DNA from: Streptomyces sp. NBC_00273
Lineage (GTDB): Bacteria > Actinomycetota > Actinomycetes > Streptomycetales > Streptomycetaceae
Reading direction: 5' to 3'
NCBI RefSeq assembly: GCF_036178145.1
Contig: NZ_CP108067.1
Location: 9,625,001-9,689,000, forward strand
Length of the DNA stretch: 64,000 bases
This document shows, in pieces, positions 1 to 8,475 of this stretch (position 1 is the first letter of the stretch; every line of letters starts with the position of its first letter). The notes under the pieces are model-generated. The model worked only from the letters and a program-made list of their open reading frames with translations, was not told the origin of the DNA and did no database searches. The translations under genes were made by a program, and so were the position numbers.

Positions 1-490
1 TTCGGGTGTGAAGTGCCCGGACACACAGTGAAGGCGAGGCGCAGCCGTGGCGCAGTGCAAGTTCGGCAAGCAGTTGGAAGCAGACTCCGAGTCGGTGGCG
101 CGGGGGATCGGAAGGATCCTTGCGGGGACCTGGACGGGATACGCAGGACCAACGCCACGTTCTGGCGGTCGGGGACGCGGGTCCTGCCGAAGGTGAAGGG
201 CGGTGTCCCGCGCCGCTCCTACCGGGCCATGCGTTCTCCCGCGAGGCTGATGCTCTGCGGGGGAGTGTCAGTGGAGATTCGTCAGCTGGTTGTCAGCGGT
301 GTAGCCCCAGCGACCTGGTAGTTCACACTGCCAGGCCGTGACGCACTGGTGCTGACACGAGTGACGAATAGCCACGTCATTCTCACGCCGACCGTCACCT
401 TGCAGTCCCCGGCATCCGGGGAGGTGTCTCCCGGCCGCCGATTGAGCGGTGTTGAGTGCGGGGCGGCCCTCCACGGACCGCCCCACACGG
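1..490. other. No recognisable gene
   Basis: I see nothing I can support here. Open frames exist on both strands because of the high GC content, but none resembles a known family or has a convincing start. The stretch ends at the stop codon of the helicase-associated-domain remnant on the minus strand. Confidence 0.5.
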
Positions 491-725
491 TCATCCGGCA
501 GCCCAGTGGATGCCGAGTTCGGCGAGTGCGGTGCGCTGGGCCCGGTCGAGTTTGTCGCGCCTGCTCTTGGCGTGCTCAGCCAGATTCCGAGCCTCACGGC
601 ATGCTTCTCGCCGTCAACGACCACGGCCTCCTCATGCCCCCTGGGGACCGTCACCGACCTGGTGCGGGCCTTGTGCTGGGTCAGGGCGGCTACGCTGTCG
701 GTCCGACTGCCGAGCAGCCATAGGC
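491..725 (-). pseudogene. Helicase-associated-domain protein, C-terminal remnant
   Basis: Read on the minus strand with one frame change, this stretch gives the typical C-terminal block of Streptomyces helicase-associated (HA) domain proteins. It contains VAALTQHKARTRSVTVPRGH, then VRLGIWLS, then a lysine/arginine-rich segment and an ending like LGIHWAA before a stop at 491-493. In this family the HA repeats follow a DEAD/DEAH helicase core, and none of that core remains. The frame shifts between the LGIWLS block and the terminal tryptophan. I read it as a dead 3' end of a larger helicase gene, of the sort often found on actinobacterial mobile or linear elements. Confidence 0.55.
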
Positions 726-860
726 ATCGGCCCGCCGTTGGGATGTGCCCGTCAGGCCTTTGATCGGGCGCGCTTCGACGGAGGATGGGGGCAAGAGAGC
801 GGGTCTGCGTGGTGAAGTATGGGCCTCTGATAACTCCGGCAACAGGGAGCGTATCTTCTG

Positions 861-1640
861 ATGACCGCACAGCCCGCACGCCCTGAGAGCAGCGGTCCCG
901 AGACCGCATCGGTCATGGGTGTCTCGCCGTTCAAGCCTTCTCTCGTCAAAGCGGTGTTCAGGGACGTGACCCCGATGCACGTCTCTCGGTCGGCCGCGTG
1001 GGCGGCCGCGTCGGTGACGCGGACAGTGCTGACGGAGATCATCGATGGCGCGAGGAGAGCGGCGGCGGAGGAGGCCCGGAGAAAGCTGTTTCCCAAGGAC
1101 CTTCTCTCGGCGATCGACCGGAACGTCGAGCTCGAGGTGGGGGACAAATGGTACGACCACAGCCCGACGTTCAAAGGCTTGACCGGTGCCCTGTACGACG
1201 CCGAGGGTGTCATCGCGCCTTCTCGTAAGCGCAGCAGGTCACGCAAATCAAGTGCTGTGGTCGGCGCTCACAGGTTCGAGGCCGGGGTCAAGAAGCTGCT
1301 GTGGAGCCAGGGGGTGACGGCAGTCCCGGCGATGGTCCGCGACCTGGACGGGATCGCGAGCGTGTTCCTGACGGACCTCGCCCGGGACGCGGCCATGGTC
1401 GTCCGCGAGGGCGGGGTCAAACGTTTCGGTACGGTCACCCTCGTGATGTCGGGCGAACCGGCCCCACCCCCGTTCCTCAATGATCCCCTCCGGGCCCTGT
1501 CCGCCCGGAAAGGGGGCAGCCGGACCATCGGTACGGATGACATCCTGGCCGCCACCACGATTCAGCTGTTCGGCGGCAACCTGAGGCAGCGAGCCCTCAC
1601 CGAGGCGTGCGAGGCGACACAGAACACTTCGGCCGGCTGA
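861..1640 (+). CDS. Tandem histone-fold protein (H2A-like/H2B-like doublet)
   Basis: The 259-residue product looks like two histone folds in one chain. Residues 24-95 match the H2A layout: a short helix (PSLVKAVF), a long helix 43-70 (AAWAAASVTRTVLTEIIDGA), an arginine loop (ARRKLFPKDL, 72-81) and SAIDRNVEL, which parallels the AIRNDEEL of H2A. A linker with RKRSRSRK (122-129) follows. Residues 137-257 parallel H2B: VKKLLW, helix ASVFLTDLARDAAMVV, an extra segment of about 30 residues, the loop-2 block SRTIGTDDI (compare STITSREI), and a C-terminal helix region FGGNLRQRALTEACEATQ, close to LLPGELAKHAVSEGTKAV. These matches were made from memory, not by a search. The start at 861 follows AGGGAG; ATG 915 is an alternative. 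It is probably DNA-binding. A DUF1931-like bacterial histone pseudo-dimer is the main alternative. The gene is intact among decayed neighbours. Confidence 0.72.
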   Translation: MTAQPARPESSGPETASVMGVSPFKPSLVKAVFRDVTPMHVSRSAAWAAASVTRTVLTEIIDGARRAAAEEARRKLFPKDLLSAIDRNVELEVGDKWYDHSPTFKGLTGALYDAEGVIAPSRKRSRSRKSSAVVGAHRFEAGVKKLLWSQGVTAVPAMVRDLDGIASVFLTDLARDAAMVVREGGVKRFGTVTLVMSGEPAPPPFLNDPLRALSARKGGSRTIGTDDILAATTIQLFGGNLRQRALTEACEATQNTSAG

Positions 1641-1789
1641 TGGGTGCGACCAACAGTGTCGCCTGCAACCTCATTACTGACCTTGAAGGTGGGTTGTCGT
1701 AGGGGCTGACGATGGTTGATCGTCGCGGTATGTCGGGTGTATGAGGTATCCGCAGGGTGGGGGTCTGACCGCGGAGGGGCAAGCCTTCT

Positions 1790-1957
1790 GTGTCCGCCCT
1801 GGGGCAGGGCGACTTCGAGGAGGCCTACCGGCAGTCAACGCTCATCACGCCCCCCGGAACACTGCCGCCCTTCGCCTCGCACGCGATCTGGACCGTCATG
1901 GACCTGGCGGAAGCGGCCATCAGAACAGGCCGTCGCACCCAAGCCCAAGGCAGGTGA
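1790..1957 (+). pseudogene. LuxR-family regulator internal fragment
   Basis: This frame reads VSALGQGDFEEAYRQ, then a segment with PPFASHAIW and VMDLAEAAIRTGR, ending at a stop at 1955-1957. It resembles the helical region just before the LuxR DNA-binding domain of large ATP-binding LuxR (LAL-type) regulators in actinomycetes. Both the ATPase end and the HTH end are missing. The next fragment, an alpha/beta hydrolase, starts within the last codons, so two unrelated gene pieces have been joined by deletion. Confidence 0.45.
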
Positions 1958-2394
1958 ACGCACTCGTCTACATCGCCGCATTCGCCCCCGACAAGGGCGA
2001 GTCCGTCAGCACCCTGATCGCCGACCCGCCCCCCCCGGCGCCCCCGTCCCGCCGATCCTCCCGCCCGACAACGGCTTCCTCTTCCTGGACCGCGACAAGT
2101 TCGCCGAATCCTTCGCCGGCGACCTGCCCCGCGCCCAGGCCGACTTCATGGCCGACTCCCAGGTCCCCTGGAGGGGGCGACGCGCTGGCCGGCACGGTGT
2201 TCCAGCCGGCCTGGCGGACCAAGCGGGCCTGGTATCTGATCGCCACCGACGACCGCATGATCCCGCCCCCGGCCCAGCACGCCATGTCCGAGCGGATCGG
2301 CGCCCGGACCGTCGAGGTCGCCGCCAGCCACTCCGTCTACGTCTCACAGCCCGACGCCGTCTCCGACCTGATCCGGCAGGCAGCCCGCAGCTGA
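1954..2394 (+). pseudogene. Alpha/beta hydrolase, 3' part with frameshifts
   Basis: The frames combine to give the C-terminal half of an alpha/beta hydrolase. NALVYIAAFAPDKGESV comes first, then (another frame) NGFLFLDRDKFAESFAGDL, then (first frame again) a segment with WYLIATDDRMIPPPAQ and the catalytic-histidine region VEVAASHSVYVSQPDAV. The aspartate of ATDDRMIP and the histidine of ASHSV are the expected acid and base of the triad. The nucleophile elbow and N-terminus are missing, and the frame changes near the poly-C run at 2027-2045 and again near 2170. It is non-functional as it stands. Relatives are non-heme haloperoxidase-like or esterase-like hydrolases. Confidence 0.6.
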
Positions 2395-2984
2395 ATCCTG
2401 ACAGCCCACACCCTCCCCGACAGGGGACTGCCTGAAGCCCCCACGGCCGCTCCCGCGTTCTGATGGGAGCCGCCTTCGGACGGGCTGTGCCCTGCCCCCG
2501 TGGCGCTGCCGGCCGCGGGCAGGGCCCCGGCTGCCGTCACACGTCGCCGGTCACCGCTCCGGCCGGCGGCTCTTCCGCCCGGAACCACTGAACCGTCTCG
2601 GTGGGTGGGCCCTCGGCAGCGGTGTGCCTGCCGGCGGCGAGGGCAGGCCAATGGTCTACAGTTCAATCGCCGGTGTGTCCGTCCCCGCTGCGGCAGCGGA
2701 TCGGGACACCCGACTACAGCCGTAGGATCCTCCCCCCCATTCAGCGGCCGTCCGGGGCCGGCGCCCCTTCCCCCGTGGCGCGCCGGCCTCGTATCGGTCG
2801 GTGGCGTTTCGGCTGCGGCGTTTCAACGGACCCGGGCGGGGCCTCCCGCATTGGCTTCCCGCGTTCTTCGAGGGCCGGGCCGCACCGACGAACGGCTGGC
2901 GGCCGTTTCTCTCCTCATCCGTCGTGGAGGGGCCCAGAGCCATCAACCCGGGGAATCTTCCCGGTCACAGCACCAGGGGGTGCG
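2395..2984. other. No recognisable gene (590 bp)
   Basis: Overlapping frames are open on both strands, but none has recognisable motifs, codon-position consistency or a good ribosome binding site. It lies between the hydrolase remnant and the 3' end of the TIM-barrel gene on the minus strand. Confidence 0.45.
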
Positions 2985-4104
2985 TCAGCGGAACCGGTCG
3001 GCCACCGCGCGGAAGGACTGCTTGGGTGTCCACTGCCCGGTTTCGGCGTAGCCGCGCCGCGTTCCGGACGGATACGTCCTGACGAGTGCGAAGCTGGCGA
3101 TGTCTAGGTCGTGGCAGCGCTGCGGCGAATACGGGGAGTCGGGCGCGATGAAGTTGTAGACGAACGCCCCGTCCACGCGCTCGGCCGCGTAGAGGTCCAG
3201 CAGCGCCCCGACCTCGGCGGCCTGCTCGTGCTCGTCGCGCACGTAGCCGTCCTTGACCAGGGGGGGGTTCCCGCTCCCAGTCCACCGCGGTGAAGCCCAA
3301 ACCGCCCTGCTCCCCGGCCCCCGTGAAGGTGCAGCAGCCGAACTCGGTGATGACGACCGGTTTGCCGTGACGCTGCAGGGCGCGCAGCGCGCGGGTGTAA
3401 CTGGTCATGTTGTCGCCGTTGCGGTACAGGTTGGCGCCGACGACGTCGAAGCCGTGCCAGTCGACCTGCTCCCAGTCGCCGGAGCCGTAGGTGACCGGCC
3501 CGTGGAACAGCGGCCGGACGGTTCCGACCGCCTGGCCCAAGAAGGCGTTCAGCCGCTCCTGGTAGCCGGCCGACTCCGGGCGCCCCAGCGCCTGACCGCG
3601 CTCCTCGTAGTCCTTTCCCGGCACCAGGCCGGACATGAAGATGGTCAGCTCCGTGCCGATCGAGAGGCCCACGCGGGGATACTGGGAGCGCAGCGACTCT
3701 GCGGCGCGCGCCACCGAGGCGAGGAAGGCGAGGGTCTGCTCGGCGTCCTGGTCGAACTGCCGCGGCTCGAGCCAGACGAACAGGCCGTGCGCGGCGGCGA
3801 TCGACGCAGCCTCGGCGAGCCGGTCGAGCCGGTGGCCGAGCAGGAGAACAGCGTTGCCGTGTAACTGGTCCTTGACGGCCGCGATTTCCCTGCGCACGTA
3901 CTCCGTCCGCCAGACCTCACGGTCCGTGTCGAAGTTGACTCCCTTGTACGTGAGCGATGCGGGTGTCCGCGAGGATGCCGTGGCTGCGGCGTCGTCCGCG
4001 TTGGGTGTCCGGGCCCGGGCGGTGGCGGTGGCGGTGGCGCAGAGGGTGGAGGCGGCGGCGACACCGGCCAGCAGGGTCCGACGGCCGATCAGTGGTGAGG
4101 TCAT
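2985..4104 (-). pseudogene. Tat-exported TIM-barrel hydrolase-like protein, frameshifted
   Basis: The first frame starts at ATG 4104 (MTSPLIGRRTLLAG), with a twin-arginine signal peptide. It continues with a barrel-like domain (TYKGVNFDTDREVW, VWLEPRQFDQDAEQTL, SIGTELTIFMSG, TYGSGDWEQVDWHGFDVVG, VVITEFGCCTF). At 3260-3267 there is a run of eight C (minus strand). Removing one C joins the frame to DGYVRDEHEQ, LDLYAAERVDGAFVYNF, SPYSPQRCHDLD and a stop at 2985. That would restore an ordinary protein of about 372 residues. Relatives in Streptomyces are often labelled 'abortive infection protein', but the sequence looks like a glycoside-hydrolase-type barrel, with TEFG a likely catalytic-acid strand. 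The single-base slip could be a sequencing error, so the gene may be intact in the cell. Confidence 0.7.
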
Positions 4105-4227
4105 GCCCCCAGCCTCTACGGAGGGCGGGTCCCGGCCCATCGTCCGCAAGTATCGCAAGCCCAGACCAAAGTTGCCTCCCGCTTGCGGAGTCGGGGCAAG
4201 GCCGGTTGGAGTAGTGCGCCCTGCCAG

Positions 4228-4252
4228 GTGATGCCACCTGTGGTGGCATCAC
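4228..4252. promoter_or_regulatory. Perfect 11-bp inverted repeat before a small gene
   Basis: Two perfect 11-base arms (GTGATGCCACC and its complement) surround three bases and end three bases before the ATG at 4256. The position would let it act as an operator, or as an RNA hairpin hiding the ribosome-binding region. No ribosome binding site is visible outside it. Confidence 0.55.
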
Positions 4253-4255
4253 GCC

Positions 4256-4480
4256 ATGAAAGATCCCTTCTCCTCCTCGGAGGTACCGACCCTGCTGGCC
4301 CCGGTGGACTGTGTGGACCGGGACGCCGCGCGCCGCGCGGTCGCCGACCGTGCCACTGATCATGCCGACCTCGCGCAGCTGCTCGACTTGCTGGGCCTGT
4401 GGCCACGCGATGATCCGCCCGCACCAGGCATGGCCGGCACACCGGTGGACCCCGGGCTGGGCAAGAACCGGCCGGACTGA
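4256..4480 (+). CDS. Small hypothetical protein (74 aa)
   Basis: This is a short acidic protein with the pattern DRDAARRAVADRATDHADL followed by LLDLLGLWP. It resembles a class of small actinomycete proteins that share an 'AAR..V...A.D..D...LLD.LGL' helix pair and are often found near phage, plasmid or regulatory genes. Their function is unknown to me. The start codon lies three bases after a perfect inverted repeat, so there is no ordinary ribosome binding site and control at this site is likely. The gene is alone on its strand here. Confidence 0.55.
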   Translation: MKDPFSSSEVPTLLAPVDCVDRDAARRAVADRATDHADLAQLLDLLGLWPRDDPPAPGMAGTPVDPGLGKNRPD

Positions 4481-4572
4481 CCACCCCTGCTTCCCGCACC
4501 CCGTCGTACGCCCCGGGTGATCTGATCGCAGAGGTACGAGACGAGGTCGTGAACGGGCAGAATCGACCTGGC

Positions 4573-5379
4573 ATGAACTCACCAACACCCTCAGCCTCCA
4601 CGCAGACCCGCACTGCTGGCAGGGATCGCAAGCAGCCGCTGCGGTCCCGGGTCAGGCACGGCAGCCCCACCTGCGCCGACTACGGCTGCCCGCGGCCGGA
4701 ATGCAGGGCCGCGGCCCGCCGGGACCGAGCCCGGCGCACCAGCGAACTCATGGCGGGCCGCCCCGCCCGCATTCCCTCATCCGATGCTGCCGCGGCCGCA
4801 CGCCGGCTCCAGAGCACGGGCCTGTCGGCATCGGACATCGCCGAGATATCCGGCGTCGCCGTCACCCTCGTCCGGCGCCTGCTGCGCCCGGCCGCAGCTC
4901 GGCCGGCCCGCATCCACCGCACCACCGTGGAAGCCATCCTCGGCATCCCAATGAACGCCGCCCGCCGACGCGAACGGCCACTCCCCGGCCTCGTCGAAGC
5001 GGACAGAGCGGCCAACAGCCTGCAGGACCTCGCCGAACACGGCTGGCCCACGAGCTTCCTCGCCGAGCAGCTGCGCACCAGCACGCAAACCCTCGCGGCC
5101 ATACGAAGCCGGAAACGCCGGCGCCTGGCCCTCGCCCTGGACCGCAAGATCCAGCGCCTCGCCACGCGGCTGCTCGCCAGCGATCCAGCCGGCCACGGCA
5201 TAGCCGCCCACCGGAGCCGCCGCGCACAGGCCGCCGCCCGCCACCGCGCTCCGTCAGTGACCCTCACGGACGAGGACCTTGATGACCTCGATGCACTGCT
5301 GGCCGTGCTCCGACAGCCCCAAGACAGGAAAGCCGACGAGCAGCTCATGCCCGGTGCTGCCGAGGCGTGCCACGGCTGA
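4573..5379 (+). CDS. Cys-containing HTH DNA-binding protein
   Basis: The 268-residue protein begins with a low-complexity tail, then HGSPTCADYGCPRPECRAA. This matches the 'HG....Y..GCRC..C..A' head of a common actinomycete family of small HTH proteins. A helix-turn-helix-like segment follows (LQSTGLSASDIAEISGVAVT, LVRRLL), and the pattern is repeated more weakly as LAEHGWPTSFLAEQLRTSTQ, TLAAIRSRK. The C-terminal third is rich in Arg and Ala and ends with an acidic LTDEDLDDLDALLAVL helix. The clustered cysteines suggest a structural metal site. ATG 4573 is preferred over 4549 because the family motif begins soon after, but neither has a strong ribosome binding site. The role is probably regulatory and the target is unknown. 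Confidence 0.6.
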   Translation: MNSPTPSASTQTRTAGRDRKQPLRSRVRHGSPTCADYGCPRPECRAAARRDRARRTSELMAGRPARIPSSDAAAAARRLQSTGLSASDIAEISGVAVTLVRRLLRPAAARPARIHRTTVEAILGIPMNAARRRERPLPGLVEADRAANSLQDLAEHGWPTSFLAEQLRTSTQTLAAIRSRKRRRLALALDRKIQRLATRLLASDPAGHGIAAHRSRRAQAAARHRAPSVTLTDEDLDDLDALLAVLRQPQDRKADEQLMPGAAEACHG

Positions 5380-5389
5380 ATTGGCCACC

Positions 5390-5761
5390 GCTTCGACACA
5401 AGTGCTCCGCGAGCATGCCGAGAACCGAGGCCCCCGCAATGTCGTCGCCAACCGAACCAGCCCCTGGCTCTTCCCCGGCAACCGCCCGGGGCAGCACATT
5501 CACTCCCCCTACCTGATGAACCAGCTGGCCAAGAACGGCATCCACCTTCTCGGCACTCGGCTCGCAGCGCTCCGCGCCCTGGTCCAGGAGATGCCGCCCG
5601 CTGTCGCCGCTCAAGCGCTCGGCTACACGCCCGAGTGCGCCGAGGACCACGCCATTCAGGCCGAGGCACCCTGGGCCTCCTACGCCTCCCACCGACGCCA
5701 AGCGACCGAATTCAGACGAAGTGATGCCACCAATGGAAGGGAACACCTCCATGCCCGATGA
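5390..5761 (+). pseudogene. Tyrosine-recombinase-like protein, C-terminal remnant
   Basis: The segment WLFPGNRPGQHIHSPYLMNQ, LAKNGIHLLGTRLAALRALV, QEMPPAVAAQALGYTPECAE and a final WASYASH closely parallels the C-terminus of the gene at 61.8-62.9 kb (WLFPGGRPGQHLS, ARDLPPAALGPMLGLHPVTA, WTAYLEA). That family has a tyrosine-recombinase-like C-terminal domain. Everything upstream of about residue 30 of this frame is unrelated, so about 80% of the gene is missing. Its last bases overlap the start of the S1-like gene at 5751. Confidence 0.6.
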
Positions 5762-6002
5762 ACTCGAACGGCCACTCAGCGAGCTCCATCCCGGCGAACG
5801 CGTCCAAGCAACGATCACCAGCCACCAGCCCTGGGGCTTCATCGCGACGATCGATGGATACGAGCCGGTCGGCGCGTCGCTGGACGTCATCCGTCGTGGC
5901 AGAGAGCCGGGAGTGCGTGAACTGGCCCACAATCTCCCGGCGGTGGGAACCACCATCGAGCTGGTTGTCGGCGAAGTACGCCGATGGGACCACGCGCCCT
6001 GA
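5751..6002 (+). CDS. S1/OB-fold-like small protein
   Basis: The 83-residue product has the S1-like pattern PGERVQATITSHQPWGFIAT, YEPVGASLDV, then a block ending GTTIELVVGEVRRW. This matches a family of small Streptomyces proteins with one S1-type nucleic-acid-binding barrel. The start at ATG 5751 is chosen because GGAAGGG sits ten bases upstream; an ATG at 5721 lacks this. The protein ends soon after the RRW strand, while relatives continue for a few more residues, so the last strand may be cut off. The sequence after it (6003-6209) belongs to a different remnant on the other strand. Confidence 0.55.
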   Translation: MPDELERPLSELHPGERVQATITSHQPWGFIATIDGYEPVGASLDVIRRGREPGVRELAHNLPAVGTTIELVVGEVRRWDHAP

Positions 6003-6209
6003 AGGGGCGGCGAGCCGTACGGTTTGCGCCGCCGCCAGGTGGTCCCGTATCAGGCCGCGCAGCGGCAGACCGGCCTCCGCTGCCCGCTCGCCTTCCGTCC
6101 GGCAGGACTCGCGCTCGTCGCGGCTCAGGCGGCGGCCCGTGACGCAGGCCGCGGCGACGATGTCGGCATAGCCGGCCAGATGATCCGCTGCTGCCGTACG
6201 GTCCGTCAC
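6000..6209 (-). pseudogene. Regulatory-protein N-terminal fragment
   Basis: The minus-strand frame reads MTDRTAAADHLAGYADIVAA, ACVTGRRLSRDE, CRTEGERAAEAGLPLRGLI. This helical pattern resembles the N-terminal domain placed before GAF, PucR-type HTH or SpoIIE domains in some Streptomyces regulators. After about 70 residues the frame runs into the antisense of the S1-like gene and loses family character, so the gene appears truncated. Confidence 0.35.
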
Positions 6210-6451
6210 TCATTTCCCCCAGTCATGACGCGTCCCTGATGATCCCTTGACGCGGCCACCAGGGTGCCACGCCTCCGGAACGAAGCCCTCGTCGGCATCA
6301 GAGCGGCGTAGAGACTGCCGGTCACCGGCAGTGTGCGCCGGGTGGTGGGAACGGCAGGATCAGGGCACGGGGAAATCAAGCACGGCCCGGATGCCGAGGC
6401 ACAGCAACGGGGGCGGCGTCCGGGCCGTGCTGGGTCGTACGGCTGCCGCGC

Positions 6452-6628
6452 TCAGCGCTGCCGGGCCGAGAGCCAGACCGCGACCGTTGCCGCCAGCGCG
6501 AAAGCACCGAGAGCGAGCAGCGGAAGGCCGGGACCCGGGTGCAGGTGCAGGGCCGTACCCGCGGCGGTGAGGACGGCCCCGAAAACGAATAGGGAGGACA
6601 CCCGCCCGGTCGAAGGGGGGCGGGGCAC
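6452..6628 (-). CDS. Small two-helix membrane protein
   Basis: The 58-residue product has two hydrophobic stretches, VSSLFVFGAVLTAAGTALHL and LPLLALGAFALAATVAVWLS, joined by a short HPGPG turn and ending SARQR. That predicts a hairpin in the cytoplasmic membrane with a positively charged tail. The GTG at 6628 is chosen because AGGAG lies about seven bases upstream. The function is unknown. It stands between decayed genes but looks intact. Confidence 0.55.
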   Translation of the reverse strand: MPRPPSTGRVSSLFVFGAVLTAAGTALHLHPGPGLPLLALGAFALAATVAVWLSARQR

Positions 6629-6934
6629 GGGGTGTCTCCTGGCAGGGCGGAAGCGAAGGTGGCCCCAGGCTCCCATACGGCGGGCCAGGGGTACAGGACC
6701 ACGCCCGCCGTTCACGTCACAGGGCGCGCAACTTGGTCGTGAAGACCTGGTTGGCCACCTTGTCGCCGAGGGCGAGGCCGTCGGTGGCCAGCCACCGGAA
6801 GTGGGGCACCGGACGGTGGTTCGCACTCGGTTGTGGATCGTGGCGGGCATGGGTGGCTCCCCTGGTCACGGACCTGTGGATCACCGAGGCTGCGGCGGCG
6901 AGATCATGGCCTGACCGGGATGAGGGGCGCTTGT

Positions 6935-7676
6935 GACAAACGGCGGCAGTCGCGGAATGGCCGGTCCCGCGCGGGACGACGGCTTGCAGCGAGCCGCGCC
7001 CTCCGCGCCGACCGGGTCGCTCGTCGTCGCGGAGAGGAGGGCGAGGGTGCATAGTCCCGGATCGGTCACCTCACCCATTCCCGGAGGCGTACGCTCCACC
7101 GCTCGTAGCAGGAGGCCGTCGGCCTGGACCACCTCGCTGGTACCGGCGACAGCGCTGGCCGCCAGTGCGGGGGCGGCGGTGTCGGCGTCCGAGAGCACGG
7201 TCGTCGAGGAGTCCAGCTCCCGCAGGTCGATCGCCGGCTCCGCCACCACCGCGGCCTGGTCGAGGAGTTCCTCAAGGTGCTGGCCGAGCTTGCGGTTGTA
7301 CAGTCGGATCACGAGCCGCAGCCTCGGGTTGAGCCGACGCGCGACCAGGGCCGCCCGGACGTTGGTGTCGTCCTCGTACACCAGGGCCAACGCGGCGGCC
7401 CCGGCCCCCCCGCGCTGCGGCCAGCACCTCCTCGTCGCGTTCCGCCGCCTCTAGGACCCACGGCTCCCGCGCCGGCGGCCGCTCCCCGGCAGGGCAGCCG
7501 GGTGCACGGCCCACGCTCGGCTGTGCATCACGGCCGGCAGGCGCCACGAGCGTCACCCGTTCCTTGTAGACCTCCTGCAGCTCGGAGGCCAGACGACGGG
7601 CCAGCCCGTCGTCACCGCACACGACCATCCGCCCATCGGCGTAAGGCGGTTGAGGCTGCGCTGATATCGAAGACAC
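6935..7676 (-). pseudogene. TrkA-N / ion-channel NAD-binding protein, decayed
   Basis: The N-terminal frame reads GRMVVCGDDGLARRLASELQ with VYKERVTLVAP, a Rossmann start of TrkA-N type. It then shifts, and the next frame continues with ALVYEDDTNVRAALVARRLN, RLVIRLYNRKLGQHLEELLD, TTVLSDADTAAPALAA and VQADGLLLRAVERTPPG. Intact relatives are large regulators of potassium transport or channels, with several Rossmann/RCK domains. Only the first domain and part of the second survive. The frame breaks near 7400, and the 3' end is lost near 6935, where unrelated sequence begins. Confidence 0.65.
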
Positions 7677-7782
7677 CGCCCCAGGATGCCCTCAACAGCG
7701 GTCGCTCCCGCGCCGGCCGACCACGTTTCGCGGTGATCACGGAAGGAGGCCGTCCGGGGGAATCAGCGGTCCGGAACGCACC

Positions 7783-8475
7783 ATGGTCACAGGTCGTGGC
7801 GAGACATGGGGGGTGACCGCTCATGAATACCGGGCCTGGAGCACCGCCTCCTACGCGCGGGCGATCCACGCCCCGCAGCGTGCCCTGCCCCTGTCCCTGG
7901 GTGATGCGGAGGGCTGGTCCTTCCCCCTGGACCTGGAAAGGTGGTGCGCCCGGGCGGACGCGGCCGACCGGACCGTGCTGCGGCGGTGCACCGGCCGGGT
8001 ACTGGACATCGGGTGCGGCGCCGGGCGTATGGTCGAGGCGCTCGCGGGGCGTGGCCACCACGTCCTCGGTATCGACGTCTGTCCAGTCGCCGTGATCACA
8101 ACCGCCTGTCGGGGCGGTTCTGCGGTGAGCAGATCGGTATTCGAACCGCTCCCCGACGAGGGCGGGTGGGGAACGGCGCTGCTGATCGACGGCAACATCG
8201 GGATCGGTGGCGAGCCACGACGGCTGCTGCACCGGATCCGGGAGGTCGTGGCTCCGGAGGGGCTCCTCCTGGTGGAGACCGATCCTGGTGAGGTGGACGA
8301 GCGTCGTCGCGTCCGGATCCACGCCGGTCACCAGCCGGTCAGCACAGTCTTCCCCTGGGCCGTGGTCGGGGCCACCGCCCTCGGCCGCCATGCCGCGGAT
8401 TCGGGGTGGACCGAGGCCGAGCGGTGGGCCAGCGCCCGAGGACGTCACTTCGTCGCGCTGCGCGCCTGCCGCTGA
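7783..8475 (+). CDS. Class I SAM-dependent methyltransferase
   Basis: The 230-residue protein has the SAM-binding motif I VLDIGCGAGRMVEALAGRGH, an acidic strand-2 end (VLGIDV), and a later LLIDGNIGIGG block where motif IV would lie. This is the layout of a small family of actinomycete class I methyltransferases of unknown substrate. The start is uncertain: ATG 7783 lacks a clear ribosome binding site and GTG 7813 would give a slightly shorter protein. It runs toward the membrane protein gene at 8445-8942 and overlaps it tail to tail by 31 bases. Related genomes often keep this methyltransferase next to a molybdopterin oxidoreductase, as here. Confidence 0.7.
   Translation: MVTGRGETWGVTAHEYRAWSTASYARAIHAPQRALPLSLGDAEGWSFPLDLERWCARADAADRTVLRRCTGRVLDIGCGAGRMVEALAGRGHHVLGIDVCPVAVITTACRGGSAVSRSVFEPLPDEGGWGTALLIDGNIGIGGEPRRLLHRIREVVAPEGLLLVETDPGEVDERRRVRIHAGHQPVSTVFPWAVVGATALGRHAADSGWTEAERWASARGRHFVALRACR

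Noticed and set aside
268..909. Long minus-strand open frame of 213 codons
   Set aside because: Only its middle third shows family character (the helicase-associated remnant, which itself changes frame). The rest is chance open reading in GC-rich DNA and overlaps the histone-fold gene antisense.
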